Assembly: GCF_002285435.1 (NCBI RefSeq)
Contig: NZ_NSBT01000011.1
Span: forward strand, 1-64,000
Origin: Actibacterium ureilyticum
Lineage (GTDB): Bacteria; Pseudomonadota; Alphaproteobacteria; Rhodobacterales; Rhodobacteraceae
DNA length: 64,000 nt
Reading direction: 5' to 3'
Shown: positions 16,563 through 24,331 of the stretch, one piece after another
Layout of the letters: every line of letters starts with the position of its first letter
Position numbering within the stretch: the first letter of the stretch is position 1
Program-made: the position numbers and the translations under genes
The notes under the pieces: generated by a model
Database searches by the model: none
Told to the model about the DNA's origin: nothing
What the model saw: the letters and a program-made list of their open reading frames with translations, nothing else

Positions 16563-16609
16563 GACAAAAACCCCCGGCAAAACCTTTGCGGTTTTGGCAG
16601 GTTTTTGTC
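16563..16609. repeat. Long interrupted inverted repeat near the island edge
   Basis: GACAAAAACC at 16563 pairs with GGTTTTTGTC ending at 16609; inside it, AAAACC pairs with GGTTTT around the loop TTTGC. The two-step stem resembles folded recombination sites or a strong terminator. Its role is unknown. Confidence 0.5.
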
Positions 16610-16816
16610 GTAGGTGAGGAAGGATATCCGCCATCTGCCAATGACTGCTTTGTCGGGCCGCAGCGCAGCATCGGGCCGACTTGCTGAACGGCAGCTATGG
16701 GCCGAAGCTGCGTATTGATCCATCATAGAGTACGAGCCGTTTGCGACACTTACAGGTTCAAATCAGACCTATGTGTCAAAAAACTCAATACTATCTGTCA
16801 TTCGACAAGAGGGAAA

Positions 16817-16893
16817 TGGCGCGCTGGGGAGGATTCGAACCCCCGACCCCTTGATTCGTAGTCAAGTACTCTATCCAACTGAGCTACCAGCGC
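16817..16893 (-). tRNA. tRNA-Arg (anticodon ACG)
   Basis: The minus strand folds into a standard cloverleaf: acceptor GCGCTGG pairs with CCAGCGC, the D-arm begins TAGCTCAGTTGG, the anticodon loop is CTACGAA giving ACG (arginine), and the T-loop is GGTTCGAATCC. CCA is encoded at 16819-16817. The 3' end faces the accessory island, so this is the probable integration target. Confidence 0.95.
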
Positions 16894-16903
16894 GTGGAGG
16901 CCT

Positions 16904-16932
16904 CATTTAGACGGGCCGTCCGGGGTTTGCAA
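16904..16932 (-). promoter_or_regulatory. Sigma-70 promoter of tRNA-Arg
   Basis: On the minus strand TTGCAA (16932-16927), 17 bases, TAAATG (16909-16904), about 11 bases before the tRNA 5' end. Spacing and position fit a housekeeping promoter. Confidence 0.6.
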
Positions 16933-16953
16933 GAGTGGAATTCGGCAAAAATG

Positions 16954-18360
16954 TCATTCGGTGTGATTTTCGACCGGATGGGCCACCTTGGGCAGGCGCA
17001 GGGCGAAGGCGGTGCCGGTTTCGCAGGTCTCTTCCAGTTCCAGTCTGCCGCCATGGCCGCGGATCAGTTCGGCCGAGATCGCCAAGCCCAGCCCGGTGCC
17101 GCCCTTGCGCGAGCCGCCCTGGAACGGCTGGAACAGATGCTCGCGCGCCTTGGGGGGCAGGCCGGGGCCGGTATCGGTCACGCGGATCACCCATTCGCGG
17201 TCGTCTTCTTCGGCGCCGATGCAGATCTCGCCCGCCTTGCCGCTGGCGATGATCGCCTGGCGGGCGTTGCGGATCAGGTTCGACAGCACGCGATAAAGTT
17301 GTTCGGCATCGGCGCGCAGCACCATGCTGGCGGGCACATCCTCGGAAAAGCTGATGTCGTGGCTGCCCGACGCCAGCCGTTCGCTTTCCACGACGTCATT
17401 GACGATCATGGTCAGCGTCACCCGGTCCAGTCGCGGGGGCGGCTCTTCGGCCTTTCCAAACGCCAGCGTGGTCTCGCACAGGTTCACCGCCCGGCTGATC
17501 GAATTCACCAGCTTGGGCGCGACGCGGTTCACGGTGGGGTCCTGGCTGCCCTCCATCCGGTCGGCAAACAGTTGCGCCGTGGTCAGAATGTTGCGCAGAT
17601 CGTGGCTGATCTTGGCGACCGCCCCGCCCAGCTGGGCCAGGCGCTCCTTTTGCCGCAAAGCGCCGGTCAACTGGGTTTCCAGCGATTGCAGCGCATGTTC
17701 GGCCTCTTTCAACTCGTGCACATGGGCCATGGGTTCGATGATGCGGCGGGCATCCTCGGGCGCGCTGGCATAGCTTTGCATCGCGCCCACCACACGCTTG
17801 ATCGGGTTGACCATCAGCCGCTGCACCGCAAAGAACAGCAAGCCCGCCGTGATGACCGAGATCACCGCCGACAGCGCCAGGATGCGCAGGCCGTAATCGA
17901 TCATCGCCATGCGCAGCGGGGCGGTTTCCATCGTGACCTCGATCGACTGGCCGGCTTCGCGCGTGGGGGCGCCCAGCACCCGGATCACGCGGTTTTGCGA
18001 ATCCACCAGCCGCACCATCGCATCCCGGATCAGGATCGCCGCCGTGGCATCGCGCAGATCGAAACTGGCATGGACCGGCGCGGGAATGGGCGAGGACAGG
18101 ATCAGCTGGCTCATCTCGTCGCGGCGCAGGATGACGTTGAACACCTCGGCGTTTTCCAGCAGCTCTGCCTCGACATCCGCCTCGATCATGTCCTCGGCCG
18201 CCAGCAGCGCCAGCGACGCGATCTGCGCCCGGTCCAGCCGCGTCAGCAGGTAATCCTCGCGGAATCGCGCGATGGAGGGGACGAAAATGAACACCTCGGC
18301 CAGCATGACGAAGGCAATCGTCAGCAGCAGGAACCGGCCCGAAAGCGTGTTGAGGAACAT
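16954..18360 (-). CDS. Membrane sensor histidine kinase
   Basis: A 468-residue kinase with two membrane segments (about 8-30 and 155-178), an extracytoplasmic sensor loop of about 120 residues, a HAMP-like linker, the dimerisation/phosphoacceptor box AKISHDLRNI with His253, and an ATPase domain with NLIRNARQA, DTGPGLP and GGTGLGLAIS. The ATG at 18360 is preferred to the TTG seven codons earlier because AAGGCGGG lies upstream. No response regulator gene is adjacent, so the partner is elsewhere. It lies 21 bases after the flavoprotein gene and may be cotranscribed. The signal is unknown. Confidence 0.88.
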   Translation of the reverse strand: MFLNTLSGRFLLLTIAFVMLAEVFIFVPSIARFREDYLLTRLDRAQIASLALLAAEDMIEADVEAELLENAEVFNVILRRDEMSQLILSSPIPAPVHASFDLRDATAAILIRDAMVRLVDSQNRVIRVLGAPTREAGQSIEVTMETAPLRMAMIDYGLRILALSAVISVITAGLLFFAVQRLMVNPIKRVVGAMQSYASAPEDARRIIEPMAHVHELKEAEHALQSLETQLTGALRQKERLAQLGGAVAKISHDLRNILTTAQLFADRMEGSQDPTVNRVAPKLVNSISRAVNLCETTLAFGKAEEPPPRLDRVTLTMIVNDVVESERLASGSHDISFSEDVPASMVLRADAEQLYRVLSNLIRNARQAIIASGKAGEICIGAEEDDREWVIRVTDTGPGLPPKAREHLFQPFQGGSRKGGTGLGLAISAELIRGHGGRLELEETCETGTAFALRLPKVAHPVENHTE

Positions 18361-18381
18361 GAACGCCCGCCTTGTCAGCAA

Positions 18382-19797
18382 TTATGGCAATACGGATTGC
18401 ACGAAACGAACCATCCGTTTCACCCAAGGATTGTCAAACAGTTTCGGAGAGAAATAGGCACCCGCCGCGCGCTTGTTAACCTCTCCCAGTGTCGGATAGG
18501 GCGCGACCATGTTGGCGATGGCGCTCATCTTCAGCCGGTTGGCGATGGCCAGCGCCCAGATCCCGATCAACTCGCCCGCCTGTGCGCCGACGATGGATGC
18601 GCCGACAGGCCGCCCGCCCACCACCATCACCTTGATCAGCCCGGCGGTCTTGCCAGTGGCAATGGCGCGGTCATTCCCGGCATAGTCGAAGCGCGCCACG
18701 GTCAGCTTGTCGCCATGGGCATCGCGCGCCTGTGCCTCGGTCAGCCCGATCTGCGCCAGTTCCGGGTCGGTATAGGTGACCCACGGGATGTGATCGGTGC
18801 GCGCCTTGGCCGGCAGACCCAACAGGATGGGCCGGATCACGACGCCCGCGTGATAGCCCGCCACATGGGTGAATTGCAGCCCGCCCGCCACATCGCCGAT
18901 GGCATAGATGCGTTTGTTCGTACTGCGCAGGTCCGCCCCCACCTTGACGCCCGCGCGGGTGGTTTCGACCCCGGCGGCATCCAGGTTCAGCCGGTCGATA
19001 TTGGGCTTGCGCCCCACCGCCATCAACAGATGCGACCCTTCGAACCGGGTGCCATCCTTGGTTTGCACAAAGACACCCTGGCCCGCCTTGCCGATCTGGG
19101 CGGCCATCTGCCCCTCGTGGATTTCGATCCCCTCGCCGCGCAGCTTGTCCAGCACGATGGTGGCCAGTTCCGGGTCATCCTTGCCCAGCGCCCTGTCGCC
19201 TTCGATCACCGTTACCTTGCTGCCCAGCCGCCGATGCGCCTGTGCCATTTCAAGGCCGATGGGGCCACCGCCGATGATCAACAGGTGATCGGGCCGTGCC
19301 CGCAGGTCGAAGATGGTTTCATTGGTGTGAACCGTCACGTCCTCGACCCCTGGGATCGGCGGCACCAGGGGCGAAGACCCGGTGGCGATGACAAAACGCC
19401 TTGCGGTGACGACCGTATCGCCGGCCTGAAGCTCGGTCGGGGATATGAACTGGCCATAGGCTTCGATGACCTGCACGCCCAGCCCAGTAAACCGTTCGAC
19501 ACTGTCATGCGGCTCGATGGTGGCGATCACGTCGCGCACATGGTCTTTGGCGGCGGCGAAATCGATGCCCGGCTCGGCCCCTGTCACGCCAAAGCGCGCC
19601 TGCCGCATGGCCTGCGCGGCCTTGCCCGCCGCCAGCAGCGCCTTGGACGGCACACAGCCATAGTTCAGGCAATCGCCGCCCATCTTGTGCCCTTCGATCA
19701 GCACGACACGCGCGCCCATCTGCACCGCGCCCGCGGCCAGCGACAGCCCGCCAGAGCCTCCGCCGATGATACACAGGTCGGTTTCGACACGGTTCAT
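18382..19797 (-). CDS. FAD-dependent pyridine nucleotide-disulfide oxidoreductase
   Basis: A 471-residue flavoprotein of the mercuric reductase / dihydrolipoamide dehydrogenase class. The FAD motif is GGGSGG (12-17), the redox-active disulfide is C43-LNYG-C48 in GGDCLNYGCVPSK, the NAD(P) motif is IIGGGPIGLEMA, and a second FAD site is YAIGDVAGG. The N-terminal metal-binding domain of true MerA and C-terminal vicinal cysteines are missing, so mercury reduction is unlikely. It lies between a TVP38-type membrane protein (3 bases away) and a sensor kinase, a combination seen in alphaproteobacteria. The substrate is not known. Confidence 0.85.
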   Translation of the reverse strand: MNRVETDLCIIGGGSGGLSLAAGAVQMGARVVLIEGHKMGGDCLNYGCVPSKALLAAGKAAQAMRQARFGVTGAEPGIDFAAAKDHVRDVIATIEPHDSVERFTGLGVQVIEAYGQFISPTELQAGDTVVTARRFVIATGSSPLVPPIPGVEDVTVHTNETIFDLRARPDHLLIIGGGPIGLEMAQAHRRLGSKVTVIEGDRALGKDDPELATIVLDKLRGEGIEIHEGQMAAQIGKAGQGVFVQTKDGTRFEGSHLLMAVGRKPNIDRLNLDAAGVETTRAGVKVGADLRSTNKRIYAIGDVAGGLQFTHVAGYHAGVVIRPILLGLPAKARTDHIPWVTYTDPELAQIGLTEAQARDAHGDKLTVARFDYAGNDRAIATGKTAGLIKVMVVGGRPVGASIVGAQAGELIGIWALAIANRLKMSAIANMVAPYPTLGEVNKRAAGAYFSPKLFDNPWVKRMVRFVQSVLP

Positions 19798-19800
19798 GGC

Positions 19801-20547
19801 TTACAATCCTTTCTTGCCGCGCAGGGCCTTGATCAGGATGGGCAGGGCCGACAGCGCCGCCAGACCCAGCATCGGCAACAGCACATGTGGCTCGAATATG
19901 ATGCCCAGATCCGGCGTCTCGCCCCGGGCGAACACCGCGCCCAGCCCGGCCCCCACCGACGTATAGACCACCGTGCCCGGAATGATCCCGATGAAGGTCG
20001 AAATCGCGAAGCGATGCAGCGGCACCTCCAGAAAAGCCGGGATCAGGTTGGCCAGAAAGAACGGCACCGCCGGTACCAGCCGGATCAGGAACAGCATCGA
20101 CCACTGGTTCTCGTCGATCCCGTCCTTGATGCGCTTGGCCATGCCCTCGGACCCTTCCAGCTTTGCCCCCAGCTTTTCGCCAAAGCCCCAGCGCGCGGCC
20201 TGAAAGATCAGGATCGCGCCCACCGTGGCACCGATCACGTTGAAAAGCGCCCCGGGGAAGGTCGCGAACAGGAACCCGCCCGCCAGCGTCGCAATCGTCG
20301 CCCCGGGCAACGAGAACGCGACGATCACCGCGTAAAGGATCAGAAAGACCAGCACCGTCACCGGGTAATTGGCATCCCGGAACGCCATCAGCGCCTCGCG
20401 GTTGTCGGCCAGCGCCTGAAAGGACAGATAGTCCTTCAGCGTGAACGCCCCGATCACCGCCACCAGGGCAATTGCAATCAGCGGCAGGCGCCGGGCCAGG
20501 CCCGGTTTGGGGGTTTCGGTCATGTCGGCCATGGGGCGTTTGTCCAT
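19801..20547 (-). CDS. TVP38/TMEM64 (DedA-like) membrane protein
   Basis: A 248-residue integral membrane protein of the VTT/SNARE-associated family, with about five to six hydrophobic segments. Characteristic pieces are FSLPGATIATLAGGFLFA, the GATVGAILIFQAAR block and RLVPAVPFFLANLIPAF. Family members are thought to be lipid scramblases or transporters. The start at 20547 is one of three possible ATGs (20547, 20532, 20523); upstream codons look non-coding. Its stop is 3 bases before the flavoprotein ATG, so they form an operon. Confidence 0.8.
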   Translation of the reverse strand: MDKRPMADMTETPKPGLARRLPLIAIALVAVIGAFTLKDYLSFQALADNREALMAFRDANYPVTVLVFLILYAVIVAFSLPGATIATLAGGFLFATFPGALFNVIGATVGAILIFQAARWGFGEKLGAKLEGSEGMAKRIKDGIDENQWSMLFLIRLVPAVPFFLANLIPAFLEVPLHRFAISTFIGIIPGTVVYTSVGAGLGAVFARGETPDLGIIFEPHVLLPMLGLAALSALPILIKALRGKKGL

Positions 20548-20734
20548 TCGTCGTCTTTCGCGTTGCCCCCAACATGCGCATTTGCCGCCCCGCGCGACAG
20601 GCGCTTCACGCCCGCTTGATCGCGCGTGAGCCGGCGGGGCCGATCTCAGCCCCATTCTTGCGGTTCTGTAACGAAAATCGCCCCGCGAGCAGCGTTTCGC
20701 CCGGAATTGTTGCAGAAATCCCCGCAGGTTCGAA

Positions 20735-20763
20735 TTGACAGGCCCGGTTCAACCCCCTAAAGG
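20735..20763 (+). promoter_or_regulatory. Sigma-70 promoter of rpmH
   Basis: TTGACA (20735-20740), a 17-base spacer and TAAAGG (20758-20763) stand about 70 bases upstream of rpmH. The -35 is a perfect consensus. No other gene lies between. Confidence 0.7.
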
Positions 20764-20831
20764 ACGGGCTTCGAACATAAACGGTGCTCGAATCCCATCC
20801 CGGATCGGGCCCGCCTGACGGAGCCAAAGCG

Positions 20832-20966
20832 ATGAAACGCACTTACCAACCCTCGAACCTGGTTCGCAAGCGCCGCCACGGCTTCCGCGCGCGCATGGCC
20901 ACCAAGGCCGGCCGCAAGATCCTGAACGCACGTCGTGCACGGGGCCGGAAGTCGCTCAGCGCCTGA
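20832..20966 (+). CDS. rpmH: 50S ribosomal protein L34
   Basis: A 44-residue protein [20 protein letters not shown]... ending SLSA, the full-length L34 of the large subunit. It opens the rpmH-rnpA-yidD run. The ATG follows the weak site GAGCCAAAGCG; the longer frame upstream is not conserved. Confidence 0.97.
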
Positions 20967-20989
20967 GCCACGCCGAAAGGCAGACGGAC

Positions 20990-21415
20990 ATGACACCGCC
21001 GGAGGCAAACGTGGCAGGCAATACGCCGGACGCCGCGGACACGCCCCCGGCGGTTTCCGTTTGCCTGCAGGTCCTGAAAAACCGTCCCGATTTCCTGGCC
21101 GCCGCCCGCGCCCGGCGCCAGGGCGCAACCGGTCTGCATCTTCAGGCACGGCGGCGCAAAGCGGGCGAACCCGTCGATCCCGCCGCAATCCGCGTGGGCT
21201 TCACCTGCTCGAAAAAGGTGGGCAATGCAGTCGCCCGCAATCGCGCCAAACGCCGCCTGCGCGCGGTGGCCCGCGCCATCCTGCCCGATCACGGCCGCCC
21301 CGGCTGGGACTATGTGCTGATCGGTCGCGCAGGCGCCACGGCAGAACGGCCCTATATCGATCTGGAAAATGACCTGCGCACCGCGCTTCGGAAAATCCAC
21401 GCCCCACGCCCATGA
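20990..21415 (+). CDS. rnpA: Ribonuclease P protein component
   Basis: A 141-residue basic protein that assists the RNA subunit in 5' processing of tRNA precursors. The signature is [19 protein letters not shown], the RNA-binding RNR motif. The N-terminus carries about 20 extra residues rich in P and A before the conserved LKNRPDFL, usual for this group. It starts 23 bases after rpmH, and its last four bases (ATGA) contain the yidD start. Confidence 0.95.
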   Translation: MTPPEANVAGNTPDAADTPPAVSVCLQVLKNRPDFLAAARARRQGATGLHLQARRRKAGEPVDPAAIRVGFTCSKKVGNAVARNRAKRRLRAVARAILPDHGRPGWDYVLIGRAGATAERPYIDLENDLRTALRKIHAPRP

Positions 21416-21651
21416 CCCCTCTTGCCCATATCGCCGCCCTGCCCGTCCGGGCCTACCGGCTGCTCCTCAGCCCCTGGGTCGGGCACAATTGCCGCTACCA
21501 CCCCACCTGCAGCGCCTATGCGCTCGAGGCGCTGGAAAAACACGGCGCCCTGCGCGGCGGCTGGCTGACCCTGCGCCGCATCGCCCGCTGCCACCCCTGG
21601 GGCGGCATGGGCGACGATCCGGTCCCCGAACGCGACCGGCGCCCCGACTGA
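21412..21651 (+). CDS. yidD: Membrane protein insertion efficiency factor YidD
   Basis: A 79-residue protein with the three YidD cysteines in [11 protein letters not shown] and RCHPWG. It has an amphipathic N-terminal helix and assists YidC-dependent insertion. It overlaps rnpA by ATGA. In this genome yidC is not next but comes 2.7 kb later, separated by ttcA and an EAL gene. Confidence 0.95.
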   Translation: MTPLAHIAALPVRAYRLLLSPWVGHNCRYHPTCSAYALEALEKHGALRGGWLTLRRIARCHPWGGMGDDPVPERDRRPD

Positions 21652-21654
21652 CCC

Positions 21655-21681
21655 CCTTTCATCTTGGCCCAAATACCTCGG
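21655..21681 (+). repeat. Rhodobacterales-type intergenic motif (1)
   Basis: CTTTCATCTTGGCCCAAATA followed by CCTCGGGGTCCGGGG lies directly after yidD. A shorter variant (CTTCTTGGCAAAAATAC) follows yihA at about 27525. Such motifs recur after genes in this group; function unknown. Confidence 0.45.
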
Positions 21682-21765
21682 GGTCCGGGGCAGCGCCCCG
21701 GCGCCACCCTTCCCAACACCGCTTTCCTGTGGCATTGCAAAAGCGCCCCATACGGAACCTGCCCC

Positions 21766-22635
21766 ATGTTCGACGATCTCGACGATATCCACCCGCTGTT
21801 TCACGGCGCGCCCGCCACGACCGAGTTCAAGAAGCTGCGCAAGCGGATCGTCCGCTACGCCCGCGAGGCGATCGAACAATATGGCATGATCGAACGCGAC
21901 GCGCGCTGGCTGGTCTGCCTTTCGGGCGGCAAGGACAGCTACACCCTGCTGGCGGTGCTCTACGAGCTGAAATGGCGCGGGCTTCTGCCCGTCGACCTGC
22001 TGGCCTGCAACCTGGACCAGGGCCAGCCGGGCTTTCCCGCGACCGTCCTGCCAGAGTTTCTGGAACGCATGCAGGTCCCGCACCGGATCGAATACCAGGA
22101 CACCTATTCGATTGTGAAAGACAAGGTACCGCAGGGGCGGACCTATTGCGCGCTCTGTTCCCGTCTGCGGCGCGGCAACCTCTATCGCATCGCCCGGGAA
22201 GAGGGCTGCTCGGCTGTCGTCCTGGGCCATCACCGCGACGATATCCTGGAAACCTTCTTCATGAACCTCTTCCACGGCGGGCGGCTTGCCACGATGCCGC
22301 CCAAGCTGGTGAACGAGGAAGGCGATCTGTTCGTCTATCGCCCGCTGGCCCACGTGGCCGAGGCCGATTGCGAGAAATTCGCCCGCGCCATGAATTACCC
22401 GATCATTCCCTGCGACCTCTGCGGCAGCCAGGACGGGCTGCAACGCCAGCAGGTCAAGCAGATCCTCGATCAGTGGGAGGCTAACAGCCCCGGCCGCCGT
22501 CAGGTCATGTTCCGCGCGCTGATGAATATCCGGCCCTCGCACATGCTGGACCCCAAGCTGTTCGATTTCGCCGGGCTGATGCGGGAAACGGCGCAATTTG
22601 AGGAAAATGCCGACCAGATACCGGTGCTGCGTTAA
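21766..22635 (+). CDS. ttcA: tRNA 2-thiocytidine(32) synthetase TtcA
   Basis: A 289-residue PP-loop ATPase that thiolates C32 of certain tRNAs using a 4Fe-4S cluster. The PP-loop is [12 protein letters not shown] (near residue 50), and the cluster/thiolation cysteines are in TYCALCSR and PCDLCGS, the CxxC pattern of TtcA. The start at 21766 gives [12 protein letters not shown], the usual N-terminus; the upstream frame runs through an intergenic repeat. Confidence 0.93.
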   Translation: MFDDLDDIHPLFHGAPATTEFKKLRKRIVRYAREAIEQYGMIERDARWLVCLSGGKDSYTLLAVLYELKWRGLLPVDLLACNLDQGQPGFPATVLPEFLERMQVPHRIEYQDTYSIVKDKVPQGRTYCALCSRLRRGNLYRIAREEGCSAVVLGHHRDDILETFFMNLFHGGRLATMPPKLVNEEGDLFVYRPLAHVAEADCEKFARAMNYPIIPCDLCGSQDGLQRQQVKQILDQWEANSPGRRQVMFRALMNIRPSHMLDPKLFDFAGLMRETAQFEENADQIPVLR

Positions 22636-22708
22636 CCGGCGCCTCATTTCCACGCCCTAGCGTTCCAGCAATCCGTGTGACGATTGTCATTTGATTGCAG
22701 GAGCGACC

Positions 22709-24241
22709 ATGCCCGCCAAACGCCCGACCCGACAGGTCATCGCAACCGCCTTGACCCAACCGCAGATCCTGGCATTCCTGCCGGCCCTGACGCTGGGCGC
22801 CTATTGGACGGGGGGCGAACCGGCCCTGCTGGCCACGGCGCTTTTCGTGCCGGTGCTGTATGCGCTGGCCGGCCTGCCCCGCACGGCAGAGCCCGAACCG
22901 ACCACCCCCAGCGATGGCGTCACCGGCCTGCCACTAAGCGCGGCGGTGGTCAGCGCCCTGGAAGATGTCCTGTCGCACCGCAACACCCGTGGTACGACCA
23001 CCGCCGCGCTGGCCGTCACGATCGAGGGGCTGGGCGACGTGACCGACCGTTTCGGTATTCCCGCGGTCGATCTGGTGATGCGCCGCGTTGCCGAACGCCT
23101 GTCGGGCACCATGCGCGGCGCCGATACGGTCGCCCGTCTGGACGGCGCGGGTTTCGCCATCGCCCTGGGGCCGATGCGGCGCGCCGATCTGGAAACCCTG
23201 CTGCAAATCTCGGGCCGCATCCAGGACGCGGTGCGCGAGCCGATCAGCATCGACGCGATGCATGTCTATGTGACCTGTTCGGTCGGGTTCTGCCTGCCCG
23301 CGCGCAGCCCCGCGCCGCGCGGTGACAAGATGCTCGAAGCCGCCGAGATCGCGGTGACAGAGGCCCGCAATCACGGCCCCGGCGCGATCCGCGCCTATGC
23401 GACATCAATGCAGACCAGCGTGGACCAGCCCAACGTGCTGACGGACGAGGTCGCAACCGCGCTGGAAACCGGGCAGCTGCGCCCGTGGTTTCAGCCACTG
23501 ATCTCGACCGACACGGGCGAGGTCACGGGGTTCGAGGCACTGGCGCGCTGGACCCATCCCGAACGGGGCCTGGTGCCGCCCGCCGAATTCCTGCCCGCCA
23601 TCGAAAGCGCGGGCCTGACCGAACGGCTGAGCGAAGAGATGCTGTTTCACAGCCTGTCGGCGCTGCGCAGCTGGGATCGCGCGGGGCTGAACATCGGCTC
23701 GGTGGGGGTCAATTTCTCTGCCGAGGAATTGCGCGACGGCAAGATCTGCGATCGTATCAAATGGGAGCTCGACCGGTTCGACCTTGCCCCCGACCGGCTG
23801 AGCGTCGAGGTCGAGGAGACGCTGATCTCGGAAACCGGCGATGACATGATCAGCCGCAACCTGACGGCGCTGCAAACCCTGGGATGCAACATCGATTTGG
23901 ACGATTTCGGCACCGGCCAGGTGTCGATCGCGGCAATCCGCCGCTTTGCCATCACCCGGCTGAAGATCGACCGCTGCTTTGTCGCCCGCGTGAACGAGGA
24001 TCGCGACCAACAGGACATGGTCGCCGCGATCCTGACCATGTCGGAACGGCTGGGCCTGGAAACCGTGGCCAAGGGCGTCGAATCCCTGGGGGAACACGCC
24101 ATGCTGTCGCAACTGGGCTGCGCCCATGTCCAGGGCTTCGCCATCGCCCGCCCAATGCCGTTCGAGGAAACCATCGCCTGGGTCCGAAAGCATGGCGAAA
24201 AGCTGCAAACCGTCATCCCGCTCAGCCCCGACGCGGGCTGA
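22709..24241 (+). CDS. Degenerate-GGDEF / EAL cyclic-di-GMP phosphodiesterase
   Basis: A 510-residue protein with two N-terminal membrane segments, a GGDEF-like domain and an EAL domain. The GGDEF motif is replaced by LDGAGF, so it should not make c-di-GMP. The EAL half keeps FEALARW, the asparagine of VNFSAEEL, VEVEETL, DLDDFGTG, LKIDR and QGFAIARPMP, i.e. the metal and catalytic residues of an active c-di-GMP phosphodiesterase. GGAG lies 6 bases before the ATG at 22709. It lies alone between ttcA and yidC. Confidence 0.88.
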   Translation: MPAKRPTRQVIATALTQPQILAFLPALTLGAYWTGGEPALLATALFVPVLYALAGLPRTAEPEPTTPSDGVTGLPLSAAVVSALEDVLSHRNTRGTTTAALAVTIEGLGDVTDRFGIPAVDLVMRRVAERLSGTMRGADTVARLDGAGFAIALGPMRRADLETLLQISGRIQDAVREPISIDAMHVYVTCSVGFCLPARSPAPRGDKMLEAAEIAVTEARNHGPGAIRAYATSMQTSVDQPNVLTDEVATALETGQLRPWFQPLISTDTGEVTGFEALARWTHPERGLVPPAEFLPAIESAGLTERLSEEMLFHSLSALRSWDRAGLNIGSVGVNFSAEELRDGKICDRIKWELDRFDLAPDRLSVEVEETLISETGDDMISRNLTALQTLGCNIDLDDFGTGQVSIAAIRRFAITRLKIDRCFVARVNEDRDQQDMVAAILTMSERLGLETVAKGVESLGEHAMLSQLGCAHVQGFAIARPMPFEETIAWVRKHGEKLQTVIPLSPDAG

Positions 24242-24331
24242 GGACACGGGATTTGGCCGAAAACCGCTTGACCTTCGGGCCATCAGTCTGTTGAACCACC
24301 CTCACCTTTTACAGGACAGGTGGCGGCCTCG

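Larger units (their letters stand above)
1..16816. mobile_element. Accessory genomic island at the 3' side of tRNA-Arg
   Basis: Everything left of the tRNA-Arg gene differs from the rest of the window. It is less GC-rich, carries two tyrosine recombinase genes, IS3 and IS66 fragments, a possible relaxase tail and unrelated accessory operons. The 3' end of the tRNA faces it, the usual geometry of islands integrated at tRNA genes. I could not find a repeat of the tRNA 3' end inside the window, so the far attachment site, if any, lies left of position 1. It looks like a composite of several insertions rather than one intact element. Confidence 0.55.
16432..16816. other. Intergenic stretch between luxI and tRNA-Arg
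   Basis: These 385 bases hold no convincing gene. They contain two palindromic structures (16504-16521 and 16563-16609), the small palindrome ATCGCT/AGCGAT, and at about 16640-16715 a diverged stretch resembling part of the 114-bp repeat (shared CAGCTA...GGGCCGAAGCTG). The island's attachment end should lie here or in the tRNA 3' end. Confidence 0.5.

Noticed and set aside
16563-16609. CRISPR-like repeat
   Set aside because: Only one copy of the palindrome exists and no spacers or cas genes are present; no CRISPR array was seen anywhere in the window.
18382-19797. Mercuric reductase (merA)
   Set aside because: The active-site disulfide is present but the C-terminal cysteine pair and the metal-binding domain of MerA are absent and no mer genes are nearby.
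16894-20619. Very long plus-strand open frame of 1241 codons
   Set aside because: It is antisense to the sensor kinase, flavoprotein and TVP38 genes, all of which have clear family motifs; long antisense frames are expected in high-GC DNA. The translation is rich in H, R, Q and G with no domain.
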